DNA from: Streptantibioticus ferralitis
Lineage (GTDB): Bacteria > Actinomycetota > Actinomycetes > Streptomycetales > Streptomycetaceae
Reading direction: 5' to 3'
Assembly (NCBI RefSeq): GCF_029223525.1
Contig: NZ_JARHTQ010000006.1
Coordinates: forward strand, 1 to 64,000
Length of the DNA stretch: 64,000 nt
The first letter of the stretch is position 1; each line of letters starts with the position of its first letter. The notes below the pieces were generated by a model. That model made no database searches. It saw only the letters and a list, made by a program, of their open reading frames with translations, and had not been told where the DNA came from. Positions 1 to 9,322 of this stretch are shown here, in pieces. The translations under genes and the position numbers were made by a program.

Positions 1-260
1 ATCAACATATCTGGCGTTGACTTTTGGCACGCTGTTGAGTTCTCAAGGAACGGAAGCTTCCTTCGAGACCGTTTCACCGGCCCCTCCGGGCTTTCCCTTC
101 GGTTTCTCCAGCTTATCAGATCTTTTCAGACCCGATTCCCGCTGGCGGGATTCCTGCTTTGCGTTCCGGCCTTTCGGCTTTCGCGCTCTCCGACTTTAGC
201 AGAAGCTTTCCGCCGGATTTCCCACTCCGTCAACCCGGCGCTCACTGGACACACGTGTCC
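1..260 (-). promoter_or_regulatory. rRNA operon leader and promoter region (partial)
   Basis: Read on the minus strand, bases 1-55 carry the kind of sequence found in actinobacterial pre-16S leaders: TTGAGAACTCAA followed by CAGCGTGCCAAAAGTC and then GATATGTTGAT. Upstream (about 60-260) are AT-richer stretches typical of multiple rrn promoters, such as TTGACG near 230 and TGATAAGCT near 115. The 16S gene itself would lie to the left, outside the window, transcribed leftward. The identification rests on remembered leader motifs, not an alignment, and exact promoter positions are not resolved. No protein gene is supported between 1 and 491. Confidence 0.65.
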
Positions 261-386
261 GCGGCACTCGTCGAGGCGGAGACGACAACGTACTGGAGCC
301 CCGTACCGGAAGCAAATCACCCGCCAGGCCGGGTGCTCCGGAGCTACGAGGCCCTGACGGCTCGGGCGGTGGGCCGGGCTACCGCC

Positions 387-402
387 AATGGTCTAAACCG
401 GT
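387..402. promoter_or_regulatory. DasR-responsive element (dre) upstream of crr
   Basis: The 16-mer AATGGTCTAAACCGGT is an imperfect palindrome close to the dre consensus ACTGGTCTAGACCAGT. It lies 89 bases before the crr start and just upstream of a possible -10 (TAGGCT, 415-420). DasR control of crr-ptsI by N-acetylglucosamine-derived phosphosugars is established in Streptomyces coelicolor; that the same holds here is inferred from the site and gene context. Confidence 0.72.
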
Positions 403-491
403 TGGCCATGACGTTAGGCTGCTCTAGCGGTAACGCCGTCCGGATACAGGATGGGGCGGCGCCTCTGAACTCCGCACATAGGAGGCTTCCC

Positions 492-941
492 ATGACGACT
501 GTGACGTCCCCCATCGCTGGACGCGCCATCGGGCTCGCTGCGGTTCCCGACCCGGTCTTCTCCGGCGCGATGGTGGGCCCTGGGACCGCGATCGATCCGG
601 TTCGTGAGCCGTCGGAGGCTGTCTCACCGGTCGACGGGGTCATCGTCTCGCTTCACCCGCACGCGTTCGTCGTCGTGGACGAACACGGGCACGGCGTGCT
701 GACGCATCTGGGCATTGACACCGTTCAGCTCAACGGCCAGGGCTTCGAGCTTCTCGTCAATAAGGGCGACAGTGTTAAGCGTGGACAGGCGATCGTGCGC
801 TGGAACCCGGCCCAGGTCGAGGAGGCCGGTAAGTCCCCGGTCTGCCCGATCGTGGCGTTGGAGGCCACTGCCGATGCGCTGACTGGTGTGGCGGAGGACG
901 GCGACATCACCGTTGGGCAGACGATCTTCCTCTGGAGCTGA
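492..941 (+). CDS. crr: PTS glucose-family EIIA component (Crr)
   Basis: Cytoplasmic phosphocarrier that accepts phosphate from HPr and passes it to membrane EIIB/C permeases. At 149 aa it is a normal single-domain EIIA-Glc. Two conserved histidines are visible: His57 in HPHAF and the expected phosphorylated His72 in THLGIDT. The ATG at 492 is chosen because GGAGG (481-485) precedes it; the open frame runs further upstream only by chance. ptsI follows 117 bases downstream on the same strand, and a dre site lies upstream, so crr-ptsI is probably one DasR-controlled unit. No ptsH is present in the window. Confidence 0.93.
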   Translation: MTTVTSPIAGRAIGLAAVPDPVFSGAMVGPGTAIDPVREPSEAVSPVDGVIVSLHPHAFVVVDEHGHGVLTHLGIDTVQLNGQGFELLVNKGDSVKRGQAIVRWNPAQVEEAGKSPVCPIVALEATADALTGVAEDGDITVGQTIFLWS

Positions 942-1058
942 CCGGCTCCCCTGTTGCGCGGCGGCGGAACCCACGACGCCGACGAACGAAGCCGACAGAA
1001 GAATCAGGCGCAACACAACCGCGGCGGTGCCACCGCCGCACCGACGGAGACGGGTGAG

Positions 1059-2729
1059 ATGGAGACAACGCTGCGAGGCGTCGGTGTGAGCCACGGTGTG
1101 GCGATCGGCGAGGTACGGCACATGGGTACCGCGGTCCTCGAACCGCCGGCGAAGCAGATCCCCACGGATGAGGCCCCCCGTGAGCAGGGCCGGGCGCGGC
1201 AGGCGGTGGAGGCCGTGGCCGCCGATCTGATCGCGCGCGGCAACCTGGCCGGCGGTGAGGCCCAGGCGGTGCTGGAGGCCCAGGCGATGATGGCCCAGGA
1301 CCCCGAGTTGATGTCCGACGTCGAGCGTCGGATCGCCGTGGGCAGCACCGCGGAGCGTGCCGTCTATGACGCCTTCGCCGCGTACCGGGCGCTGCTGGCC
1401 GGAGCCGGGGAGTACCTGGCGGGCCGGGTCGCCGACCTGGACGACGTGCGCAACCGCATCGTGGCCCGGCTGTTGGGCGTGCCGATGCCGGGTGTGCCGG
1501 ACAGCGACGAGCCGTATGTGCTGATCGCGCGGGATCTCGCCCCGGCGGACACCGCGCTGCTCGACCCGGCTCTGGTGCTCGGATTCGTCACCGAGGAGGG
1601 CGGTCCGACCAGCCACAGTGCGATCCTCGCCCGGGCGATGGGCGTGCCTGCCGTCGTCGCGCTGCCGGGTGCGAGTGAGTTGGCCGAGAGCACCGTGGTC
1701 GCCGTGGACGGCAGCACGGGTGAGGTCTTCGTCAACCCGAGCGCCGACAAGCGCGCGGAGTTGGAGGCTGCCGCCGCCGAGCGCAAGGCCGCGCTGGCCG
1801 CGGCGGTCGGTCCCGGCGCCACGTCGGACGGGCACAAGGTGCCGCTGCTCGCCAACGTCGGCGGTCCGGCCGACGTCGCGGCGGCGGTGGAGGCCGGTGC
1901 CGAGGGCGTGGGCCTGTTCCGTACCGAGTTCCTCTTCCTGGACGACAGCAAGAAGGCGCCCTCGGAGGACAAGCAGGTCGAGGCCTACCGCAAGGTGCTT
2001 GAGGCCTTCCCGCAGGGCCGCGTCGTGGTGCGGGTGCTGGACGCGGGCGCGGACAAGCCGCTGGAGTTCCTGACTCCGGCGGACGAGCCCAACCCGGCGC
2101 TGGGCGTTCGGGGTCTGCGGACGCTGCTGGACCACCCCGAGGTGCTGCGGACCCAGTTGCGGGCGCTGGCCACGGCCGCGTCCGGACTGCCGGTCTACCT
2201 TGAGGTCATGGCCCCGATGGTGGCCGACCGTGCCGATGCCAAGGCGTTCGCCGAGGCGTGCCGCGAGGCCGGGCTGCAGGCGAAGTTCGGTGCGATGGTC
2301 GAGATCCCGTCGGCAGCGCTGCGGGCGCGGTCCATCCTGCAGGAGGTCGAGTTCCTGTCGCTGGGCACCAACGACCTGGCTCAGTACACCTTCGCCGCTG
2401 ACCGCCAGGTCGGCGCGGTGTCGCGGCTGCAGGATCCGTGGCAGCCCGCGTTGCTCGACCTGGTGGCCCTGGCCGCGGAGTCCGCGAAGGCCGAGGGCAA
2501 GAGCTGTGGTGTGTGTGGTGAGGCGGCCTCCGATCCGCTGTTGGCCTGTGTGCTGACCGGTCTTGGTGTGACCAGCTTGTCCATGGGCGCCGCGGCCATC
2601 CCGTATGTGCGTGCGACGTTGGCCAAGTACACGCTCGCGCAGTGTGAGCGCGCGGCCGCCGCCGCTCGGGCGACGGATTCGGCCGAGGAGGCGCGGCTTG
2701 CCGCGCAGGCGGTGCTGTCCGGCGAGTGA
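1059..2729 (+). CDS. ptsI: PTS enzyme I, phosphoenolpyruvate-protein phosphotransferase
   Basis: Transfers phosphate from phosphoenolpyruvate to HPr, the first step of all PTS sugar uptake. 556 aa, normal for the family. The N-terminal region begins LRGVGVSHGVAIGEV; the phosphohistidine lies in GGPTSHSAILAR (His186); the C-terminal barrel shows VGLFRTEFLF, the PEP-site motif LGTNDLAQYT, and the active cysteine in SCGVCGEAA. The ATG at 1059 follows GGAG (1045-1048) and matches the usual N terminus. It is downstream of crr, and a stem-loop at 2776-2808 ends the unit. Confidence 0.96.
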   Translation: METTLRGVGVSHGVAIGEVRHMGTAVLEPPAKQIPTDEAPREQGRARQAVEAVAADLIARGNLAGGEAQAVLEAQAMMAQDPELMSDVERRIAVGSTAERAVYDAFAAYRALLAGAGEYLAGRVADLDDVRNRIVARLLGVPMPGVPDSDEPYVLIARDLAPADTALLDPALVLGFVTEEGGPTSHSAILARAMGVPAVVALPGASELAESTVVAVDGSTGEVFVNPSADKRAELEAAAAERKAALAAAVGPGATSDGHKVPLLANVGGPADVAAAVEAGAEGVGLFRTEFLFLDDSKKAPSEDKQVEAYRKVLEAFPQGRVVVRVLDAGADKPLEFLTPADEPNPALGVRGLRTLLDHPEVLRTQLRALATAASGLPVYLEVMAPMVADRADAKAFAEACREAGLQAKFGAMVEIPSAALRARSILQEVEFLSLGTNDLAQYTFAADRQVGAVSRLQDPWQPALLDLVALAAESAKAEGKSCGVCGEAASDPLLACVLTGLGVTSLSMGAAAIPYVRATLAKYTLAQCERAAAAARATDSAEEARLAAQAVLSGE

Positions 2730-2775
2730 CTCCGGCTCCGGGCGACGAGGAGTCGCTCGGGCATCCGCTGTGTTC

Positions 2776-2808
2776 TGGGGCGTCCTGTCATCACGGCAGG
2801 GCGCCCCA
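2776..2808. terminator. Convergent terminator between ptsI and the 2822-3757 gene
   Basis: A 12-bp stem pairs TGGGGCGTCCTG (2776-2787) with CAGGGCGCCCCA (2797-2808), one pair being a wobble, with a 9-base loop. It sits between two convergent genes and can serve both. Confidence 0.75.
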
Positions 2809-2821
2809 CACTTGTGGCATG

Positions 2822-3757
2822 TCAGGTGTCGGTCGACGGCGGCGCGAGTTCCGTGCCCGCGCAGTAGGACACACCTGGTTCCGGCGGCACGGGTTCGCCG
2901 GTTTCGGCGTCCGTGCAGTAGGCGTTGAAGACCTCGGCCTCCGTGAGGGGGTGCAGCCAGCCGTCGCGCAGGCTCCAGCCGCGTACCCGGTCGGGCTCGG
3001 TGGGTGTGCCGCGTCCGGTGCGCAGCACCACGCCGCCGGGGCTGCCGGTGGCGATGCCCGCGGCGAGTACGGTGCAGAAGATCAGGGCGTCGGCCTCGGC
3101 GAGCTGGACCGTGCCGTCGTCGGCGCATCGCACGTGCAACACCCCGGCGAGCGGGGGGCTTTCGAGTGCTTCCAGTCCGCTGACCGGCACCACGGGCACG
3201 CTGCAGACGAGGTGGTGCCTGCCGCTGCCCACCGTTTCGAGCAGGCGGGTCAGCGCTTCGGACGCCCGGTCGAATGCCGCGTTGGGGCCACCGGCGCCGG
3301 CGCGGGTGTCGCCACAACCGGTCGACCTGGCGAGGATCTCGGTGGCGTACTCCCAGGTGGCGCGCCGGTCGGCGGCGCCGATGAGCTGAGTGACGAGATG
3401 GTCGACCGGTTGCCCCTGGTAGGGGACCGTGACGCCGCCCGCCGCCACCTCCGCGGTGTACCGGGAGCGGGTCGTGGCGGCGTCCGGGTCCTGCCCGGTC
3501 TCGGCGCAGTAGGCGGCGTATTCGTCAGGGTCGAACAGGACGACGCTGATGTGGATGCCCTGTGCGGCGAGTGAGCGCAGCAGGCCCTGCATCTGCCGCA
3601 GGTACTGGGCGTGGTCGTGGAAGGCGAAGGTGGAGTAGGACCGCATCGCGCTGAAGTCCTCGCGGTCCGCCAACAACGCCACGGTGCTGGGCACTTCGCG
3701 ACGCAGCGCACGGCGGGTAACGCGCCGCGAAGTGCTGAGGTTGTCAGTGTGAGACAT
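2822..3757 (-). CDS. Conserved actinobacterial protein of unknown function
   Basis: 311 aa, mostly hydrophilic, with no signal peptide or membrane segment and no catalytic motif that I recognise. The N terminus is basic (SRRVTRRALRRE), followed by a mixed alpha/beta region with FHDHAQYLRQMQ and VVLFDPDEYAAYC. Position between ptsI and acetoacetyl-CoA synthetase matches a Streptomyces arrangement I remember, where this gene is also hypothetical. The ATG at 3757 has GGAGGGGG just upstream on the minus strand. It is convergent with ptsI and separated by a terminator. No function is proposed. Confidence 0.8.
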   Translation of the reverse strand: MSHTDNLSTSRRVTRRALRREVPSTVALLADREDFSAMRSYSTFAFHDHAQYLRQMQGLLRSLAAQGIHISVVLFDPDEYAAYCAETGQDPDAATTRSRYTAEVAAGGVTVPYQGQPVDHLVTQLIGAADRRATWEYATEILARSTGCGDTRAGAGGPNAAFDRASEALTRLLETVGSGRHHLVCSVPVVPVSGLEALESPPLAGVLHVRCADDGTVQLAEADALIFCTVLAAGIATGSPGGVVLRTGRGTPTEPDRVRGWSLRDGWLHPLTEAEVFNAYCTDAETGEPVPPEPGVSYCAGTELAPPSTDT

Positions 3758-3896
3758 GGTTCCCCCTCCGTGCGGCTACCCCCGTAGCCACAGCAGCACG
3801 GCTGTGTAGGCCCGCCGACCGGTCACGGTCTTCGAACCCTTACTCACTCACCGTAACCTACGGCAGTGACAACACGCGAGAACACCCGGAGTCGGC

Positions 3897-5912
3897 TCAA
3901 TTGCCGGGCCGTCGGGCCGCGCCCAACTCCTCGTAGATGCGCAGCAGTTCGAGGTTGTCGACGGATCCGGGGTTGACCGCCTGCTCCAGCGGGGTGCCCT
4001 GCAGCAGCCGCTTGACCGGCACCTCGATGCGCTTGCCGGTGAGGGTGTGCGGGATGCCGGGTACGGCGATGACCTCGTCGGGGACGTGCCGCGGGGAGAG
4101 TTCCGCGCGGATCGCCTGCTTGATGCGGTCCCGTAGCGCGTCGTCGAGCCGGGCTCCTTCCGCGAGCACGATGAACAGCGGCATCCAGTACCCGCCGTCG
4201 GCCTGTTCGACGCCGATGACCAGGGATTCGCGGATCTCGGGGAGGCGTTCGACGACTTCGTAGATGTCGGCCGACCCCATGCGCACGCCTTGGCGGTTGA
4301 GGGTGGAGTCGGAGCGGCCGTGGATGATGACGGTGCCGCGTGAGGTGATGGTGATCCAGTCGCCGTGCCGCCAGACGCCGGGGTACATCTCGAAGTAGCT
4401 CTCGCGGTACCGGGTGCCGTCCGGGTCGTTCCAGAAGCGGACCGGCATCGACGGCATCGGGCCCACGACGACGAGTTCGCCGACCTCGTCGGTGACCGGC
4501 TTGCCGTCCGGATCCCAGGCCTGCAGGTCGGTGCCGAGGCAGGGGCCCTGCAGCTCGCCGATGTACACCGGCAGGGTGGGGATGCCGCCCGCGAAGCAGC
4601 TGCACACATCGGTGCCGCCGCTGACCGAGGCGAGCCAGACGTCCTCCTTGACCGCGTCGTGCACCCAGCGGAAGCCGTCCGGCGGCAGCGGCGACCCGGT
4701 GGTGGCGACGCACCGGACGGCGGACAGGTCGTAGTCGCGCGCGGGGTGCACACCGGCCTTGCGGCAGGCCATGACGTAGGCGGCCGAGGTGCCGAAGACG
4801 GTGGCGCCGGTGCGCTCGGCGACCCGCCACTGGGCGCCGGTGTCGGGATGGCCGGGGCTGCCGTCGTACAGGATGATCGTGGCACCCGCGAGCAGCCCGC
4901 CGACCAGGAAGTTCCACATCATCCAGCCGGTGGAGGTGTACCAGAAGAAGCGGTCGCCGGGACCGAGGTCCATGTGCAGCCCGGTCTGCTTGAGGTGCTC
5001 GACGAGGATGCCGCCCTGCGACTGGACGATCGCCTTGGGCAGTCCGGTGGTGCCGGAGGAGTACAGCACCCACAGGGGATGGTCGAACGGCACCTGCTCG
5101 TAGACCGGTTCCGCGTATCCGGCGACCAGGGCGTCCCACTCCAGCGCACCGTCCGGCGCGGGGGTGCCGAGCAGCGGGATGTGGACGACGGCGCGCAGCG
5201 TGGGCAGTTCGCGGCGCAGTTCGGCGACGGTCTCGGTGCGGTCGTGCTCCTTGCCGCCGTAGCGGTAGCCGTCGACGGCGAACAGGACGACCGGCTCGAC
5301 CTGTTGGAACCGGTCGAGCACTCCGCGGGCGCCGAAGTCGGGGGCGCAGGAGGTCCACACCGCGCCCACGGCGGCGGTGGCGAGCAGGGCGATGACGGCG
5401 TGCGGGGTGTTCGGTACGTAGCCGCTGACCCGGTCGCCCGGGCGCACTCCAAGTCGGCGCAGGTGGTCGGCGAGGGAGGCGACCTGGCGGCGCAGCTCGC
5501 TCCAGCTGGTCTCGCGGATCTCGTGCCGCTCGTCGAGGTGGAGCAGCGACGCCTGGTGGGCGCGGTCCGGGTCCTCCGCGGCGCGCAGAGCGTGTTCGGC
5601 GTAGTTGAGGGTGGCGCCGGGGAACCAGCGCGCGCCGGGCATCGCGGCGTCGGCCAGGACGGTCTCGTACGGGGTGGTGAAGCGCACCCCGGACCATTCG
5701 ACGACGGCCTGCCAGAACCGTGCCGGTTCGCGCACCGACCAGGAGTGCAGGGCCTGGTAGGAGGCGAGCGGGTCGGCGGGGTCACCGGTGGGTGCGCCGT
5801 GCGTCTCGGCCGCCCATGCCTGGAACCGGGTCAGCCGGGTTCCGGCGATCCGTTCCGGGCCCGGCCGCCAGAGGGGCTGCGGGGCAGGGGTGGGCTGCGA
5901 TGCGCTGGTCAT
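3897..5912 (-). CDS. Acetoacetyl-CoA synthetase
   Basis: Cytoplasmic acyl-adenylate-forming enzyme that activates acetoacetate with ATP and CoA, allowing reuse of acetoacetate for polyketides, sterol-like lipids or PHB. 671 aa, in the 650-670 range of this ANL subfamily. Visible motifs: P-loop-like YSSGTTGLPKAIVQS near residue 270, WNFLVGGLLAGATIILYDG, and the C-terminal hinge region GRSDSTLNRQGVRMG and catalytic-lysine region TLTGKRIEVPVK near the end. The residue pattern after GRSD (STLNRQGVRMG) is that of acetoacetyl-CoA rather than acetyl-CoA synthetases. Divergent from the GH31 gene. Confidence 0.92.
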   Translation of the reverse strand: MTSASQPTPAPQPLWRPGPERIAGTRLTRFQAWAAETHGAPTGDPADPLASYQALHSWSVREPARFWQAVVEWSGVRFTTPYETVLADAAMPGARWFPGATLNYAEHALRAAEDPDRAHQASLLHLDERHEIRETSWSELRRQVASLADHLRRLGVRPGDRVSGYVPNTPHAVIALLATAAVGAVWTSCAPDFGARGVLDRFQQVEPVVLFAVDGYRYGGKEHDRTETVAELRRELPTLRAVVHIPLLGTPAPDGALEWDALVAGYAEPVYEQVPFDHPLWVLYSSGTTGLPKAIVQSQGGILVEHLKQTGLHMDLGPGDRFFWYTSTGWMMWNFLVGGLLAGATIILYDGSPGHPDTGAQWRVAERTGATVFGTSAAYVMACRKAGVHPARDYDLSAVRCVATTGSPLPPDGFRWVHDAVKEDVWLASVSGGTDVCSCFAGGIPTLPVYIGELQGPCLGTDLQAWDPDGKPVTDEVGELVVVGPMPSMPVRFWNDPDGTRYRESYFEMYPGVWRHGDWITITSRGTVIIHGRSDSTLNRQGVRMGSADIYEVVERLPEIRESLVIGVEQADGGYWMPLFIVLAEGARLDDALRDRIKQAIRAELSPRHVPDEVIAVPGIPHTLTGKRIEVPVKRLLQGTPLEQAVNPGSVDNLELLRIYEELGAARRPGN

Positions 5913-6139
5913 GGTGACGACTCCCTGGGTGGCGCAGCTTTACGCCTGTGTGCGTTGTACCTCACCCGGGTGGAATGTCCCCGGGCCCGGCTGGGCAGGA
6001 CGATGCCACGTGATCGTCCGCCGCGCCAGGGGCCTTTGCCGGCCCGGCGGTGGCAGGCTGGCGCGTGGGCTCACCGGCCAGGGTGAACAGTGGCTGAACG
6101 CGAGCGGGGATGCCAGGTACGGCTGGGAGGCTGGTCGGC

Positions 6140-8482
6140 ATGGATACGCGTGATCTGGTGCGTTCGCTGCGGATGGTGGGGTCACGGAACGGTTGGCGGG
6201 CGGTGGGGGCCGCTTGGCGCAGATACCGGATCGACGCGCGGGACCTGCCCAGGCGCGGAGCGGAGCGGGCCCGGGTGCCGGGGGCCGCGTACTGCGCGGA
6301 ACCGCTGCCGGGCGGTGGCGTGGTGCGGTTCGCGCAGTCCGCGCTGCGGGTGCGGGTGGCGGTGGGCGGTGCGGTGTTCTGCGGCTGGGACGGCGCGGGG
6401 CCGGAGCCGTCGTATGCGCTGGCGGACGAGTGTCCTGAGGCGGACACGCGGGCGGTGCTGGAGCCGGACAAGGACGGCTGGCGGGTGGTCTCGGAGCGGA
6501 TCACGGTGGTCGTCTTCCGGCACGGCGCGGTGGAGTTCCGTACGCCCGGCGGGGTCTTACTACGCCGGGAGCTGCCGCCGCGCTGGTGGGACGGGGCGGG
6601 CAGGGCGTCCCGCTGGGTGCAGCGTGCGCAGACACCGGCCGACGCGGCGGTCTTCGGGCTCGGCGGGCGGGCCTGCGGGCCCGGGTTGACGACGGGCTCG
6701 TACCGTCTGTGGAACACCGATCCGAGCAGTGCCTTCGGTCCTGGCGACGATCCGCTGTACATCACGATGCCCGTGCAACTGGTGGTCGCGGACGGCGGCT
6801 GCCATCTGGTGTTCCACGACAACACCTGGGACGGGCGGGTGATTCTGCGGGAGGGCGTGGAGGGCGCCGGTTCCGGGCATGACCGGCCCGGCAGCTGCGA
6901 GGTGCGGTTCGACGGCGGTCCGCTGCGGTACTGGGTGGTGGCGGGCAGTCCGAGCCGGGTGCTGGGCACCTGGACGGCGTTGACCGGGCGGCCCGCCCTG
7001 CCGCCGCGCTGGGCCCTCGGCTACCAGCACGCGCGCTGGGGGTTCGGCGACGCACAGGAGGTGCGGCGGGTCGCGGCCGGGTACCGGGAGCGCGGACTGC
7101 CCGTCTCGGCGCTGCATCTGGACATCGACCACTTCGACGGTCACCGGATCTTCACCGTCGACAACGACCGCTTCCCCGAACTGCCCGGTCTCGCGGTGGA
7201 GTTGCGGGAGCACGGCACCCGGCTGGTGTCCATAGTCGATCCCGCGGTGAAGGCCGAGCCGGGCCTTGCCGCGTACGACAGCGGCTCGGCCGCCGACGCG
7301 TTCGTCCGGGACGCGCGGGGCCATGTGGTGCGCGGACTGGTGTGGCCCGGCGAGACGGTCTTCCCCGACTTCACCGAGCCGCGGGTGCGCAAGTGGTGGG
7401 GCGGTCTGTACGCGGAGCGCCTTGAGCAGGGTTTCGCGGGCGTCTGGCATGACATGAACGAGCCGACGTCGTTCGCCGCGTTCGCGCCGTACGGCGAGTC
7501 GACGCTGCCGCGCTCGGCCCGGCACAGCCTGGAGGGGCGCGGCGGCGACCACCGCGAGGCGCACAACGTCTACGCTCTGGCGATGGCCCGCGCCGGATAC
7601 GAGGCGCTGCGCGAACTGCGACCGCGGGAGCGGCCGTTCCTGTTCTCCCGCTCCGGGTGGGCGGGGATGCAGCGGTACGGCGGCACCTGGTCCGGGGATG
7701 TGGCGACCGGCTGGCCGGGGCTGCGTGCCTCGTTGGCGCTGGTACTGGGGCTGGGACTGTGCGGGGTGCCGTACTCGGGTCCCGATGTGGGCGGCTTCCA
7801 CGCGATGCCGTCGCCCGAACTGTATGTGCGGTGGTGGCAGCTGTCCGCGTACCTGCCGTTCTTCCGTACCCATTCGGCGATCAACGCGGGGCGGCGGGAG
7901 CCGTGGGAGTTCGGGCCGGAGGCCGAGGAGTGCGTACGGGCGGCATTGGCGGAGCGGGTCCGCCTGATGCCGTACCTGTACACGCTGGCGCATCTGGCGC
8001 ACCGCACGGGGGTGCCCTATGTGCGGCCGCTGTGGTGGCACGATCCGGAGGACCGCAAGTTGCGGGGCGCCGGTGACGCCTTTCTGCTGGGAGACGCGTT
8101 GTTGGTGGCGCCGGTCCTGGAGCCGGGCGCGACCGAGCGGGCGGTGCGGCTGCCGCGCGGCCGGTGGTACGACACGGCCACCGGCGCCTTCCACGAGGGC
8201 CCGGGCCAGGCGCTGCTGGACGCGCCGCTGCACCGTACGCCGGTGCTGGCGCGCGCCGGATCGGTGCTGCCCGTCGCGGTGGACGGCGGGCTGGAGTTGG
8301 AGGTGTGGGCTCCGGCGGCCGGGCGGACCGGCACGGGGGTGCTGATCACCGACGAGGGGGACGGCTGGGCGGAGCCGCGCGTGGAGCGGTTCACCTCGCG
8401 TTGGCGGGTCGGTGCCGTGGCGGTGGAGCGGGAGGGGGCGGACGAGGCCGGTTATGTGCTTCGCGTCCGAGGGGACGCGTGA
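6140..8482 (+). CDS. Glycoside hydrolase family 31 (alpha-glucosidase/xylosidase type)
   Basis: Hydrolyses alpha-glycosidic bonds. 780 aa. The catalytic nucleophile is Asp438 in GVWHDMNEPTSF, the GH31 signature; LHLDIDHFDG and FSRSGWAGMQRYGGTWSGD are further GH31 barrel motifs, and WWQLSAYLPFFRTHS marks the later part of the barrel. No signal peptide is seen, so it is probably cytoplasmic. Start chosen at ATG 6140 because GGGAGG lies 10 bases upstream; an in-frame ATG at 6110 lacks such a site. Codon 140 (6557-6559) is TTA, the rare leucine codon read by the bldA tRNA in Streptomyces, followed by a CTA. Substrate cannot be named. Confidence 0.92.
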   Translation: MDTRDLVRSLRMVGSRNGWRAVGAAWRRYRIDARDLPRRGAERARVPGAAYCAEPLPGGGVVRFAQSALRVRVAVGGAVFCGWDGAGPEPSYALADECPEADTRAVLEPDKDGWRVVSERITVVVFRHGAVEFRTPGGVLLRRELPPRWWDGAGRASRWVQRAQTPADAAVFGLGGRACGPGLTTGSYRLWNTDPSSAFGPGDDPLYITMPVQLVVADGGCHLVFHDNTWDGRVILREGVEGAGSGHDRPGSCEVRFDGGPLRYWVVAGSPSRVLGTWTALTGRPALPPRWALGYQHARWGFGDAQEVRRVAAGYRERGLPVSALHLDIDHFDGHRIFTVDNDRFPELPGLAVELREHGTRLVSIVDPAVKAEPGLAAYDSGSAADAFVRDARGHVVRGLVWPGETVFPDFTEPRVRKWWGGLYAERLEQGFAGVWHDMNEPTSFAAFAPYGESTLPRSARHSLEGRGGDHREAHNVYALAMARAGYEALRELRPRERPFLFSRSGWAGMQRYGGTWSGDVATGWPGLRASLALVLGLGLCGVPYSGPDVGGFHAMPSPELYVRWWQLSAYLPFFRTHSAINAGRREPWEFGPEAEECVRAALAERVRLMPYLYTLAHLAHRTGVPYVRPLWWHDPEDRKLRGAGDAFLLGDALLVAPVLEPGATERAVRLPRGRWYDTATGAFHEGPGQALLDAPLHRTPVLARAGSVLPVAVDGGLELEVWAPAAGRTGTGVLITDEGDGWAEPRVERFTSRWRVGAVAVEREGADEAGYVLRVRGDA

Positions 8483-8496
8483 TAGGTGCATGAGGC

Positions 8497-9297
8497 ATGA
8501 CCCGACCGGCCCTCGTACCGCGCGCCCTCGCGCTGCTCGCCGCCGCACTGCTCGCCCTGACCGTCGCCTCCCCGGCCAGGGCGGGCCGACCGCCCAAGGC
8601 ACCGAGGGAGTTCGTCGCGCTCAGCGATGTCGACCCGACGATCCTCCAGGAGATCCGCTACTACACCCCGCATGACTTCATGGGCCGCCGGGTCCACGGC
8701 TACCGGCAGCCCATGTGCATCCTGACCCGGACGGCGGCGCGGGCGCTGCACCGCGCGCAGCTTTCGTTCCGCAAGCTCGGGTACACGCTGAAGGTGTACG
8801 ACTGCTACCGGCCGCAGCGGGCTGTCGACGACTTCGTCGCCTGGGCCAGGGACCTCGACGACCAGCGGATGAAGGCCGAGTTCTATCCACGGGTGGACAA
8901 GTCGGTGCTGTTCAAGGACGGCTACATCGCGCAGAAGTCCGGTCACAGCCGGGGCAGCACGATGGACCTGACCCTGGTCAGGCTTCCGGCGCGGCCGACG
9001 CGGCCGTACCGGCCGGGAGAGCGGCTGGTGCCGTGCTACGCACCGCGGGACCGGCGCTTCCCGGACAACTCGATCGACATGGGCACCGGCTTCGACTGCT
9101 TCGACACCCTCGCGCACACCGACGACCCGCGGGTCGTCGGCGTACAGCGCGCCGACCGCCAGTTGCTGAAACACGGTATGGCGCGGGCCGGTTTCGTGAA
9201 CCTGCCCACGGAGTGGTGGCACTTCACCTACCAGCGGGAGCCGTTCCCCGACAGGTACTTCGACTTCCCCGTGTGGCGGAGCGCATTGCGGGGATGA
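8497..9297 (+). CDS. Secreted D-alanyl-D-alanine dipeptidase, VanX/DdpX family (M15D)
   Basis: Zinc dipeptidase that would cleave D-Ala-D-Ala outside the membrane. 266 aa. An N-terminal signal peptide is clear (basic start, then hydrophobic LALLAAALLALTVASPARA). Zinc and catalytic motifs are present: VYDCYRPQRAV, SGHSRGSTMDLTL (His150 and the following Asp), and EWWHF with the catalytic Glu near 239. It begins 14 bases after the GH31 stop, so may be co-transcribed. Secreted members of this family are usually peptidoglycan-fragment recycling enzymes; a vancomycin-resistance role is not suggested because no vanH or vanA neighbours exist. Confidence 0.9.
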   Translation: MTRPALVPRALALLAAALLALTVASPARAGRPPKAPREFVALSDVDPTILQEIRYYTPHDFMGRRVHGYRQPMCILTRTAARALHRAQLSFRKLGYTLKVYDCYRPQRAVDDFVAWARDLDDQRMKAEFYPRVDKSVLFKDGYIAQKSGHSRGSTMDLTLVRLPARPTRPYRPGERLVPCYAPRDRRFPDNSIDMGTGFDCFDTLAHTDDPRVVGVQRADRQLLKHGMARAGFVNLPTEWWHFTYQREPFPDRYFDFPVWRSALRG

Positions 9298-9322
9298 CCG
9301 CAACTGACATACCGTCAGGTGC

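Noticed and set aside
624-3317. 897-codon minus-strand frame opposite crr and ptsI
   Set aside because: It is antisense to two clear PTS genes, reads as Arg/His/Gly-rich low-complexity text and has no family match. A high-GC artefact.
4365-6086. 573-codon plus-strand frame opposite acetoacetyl-CoA synthetase
   Set aside because: Shadow of a certain gene, with GC-artefact composition.
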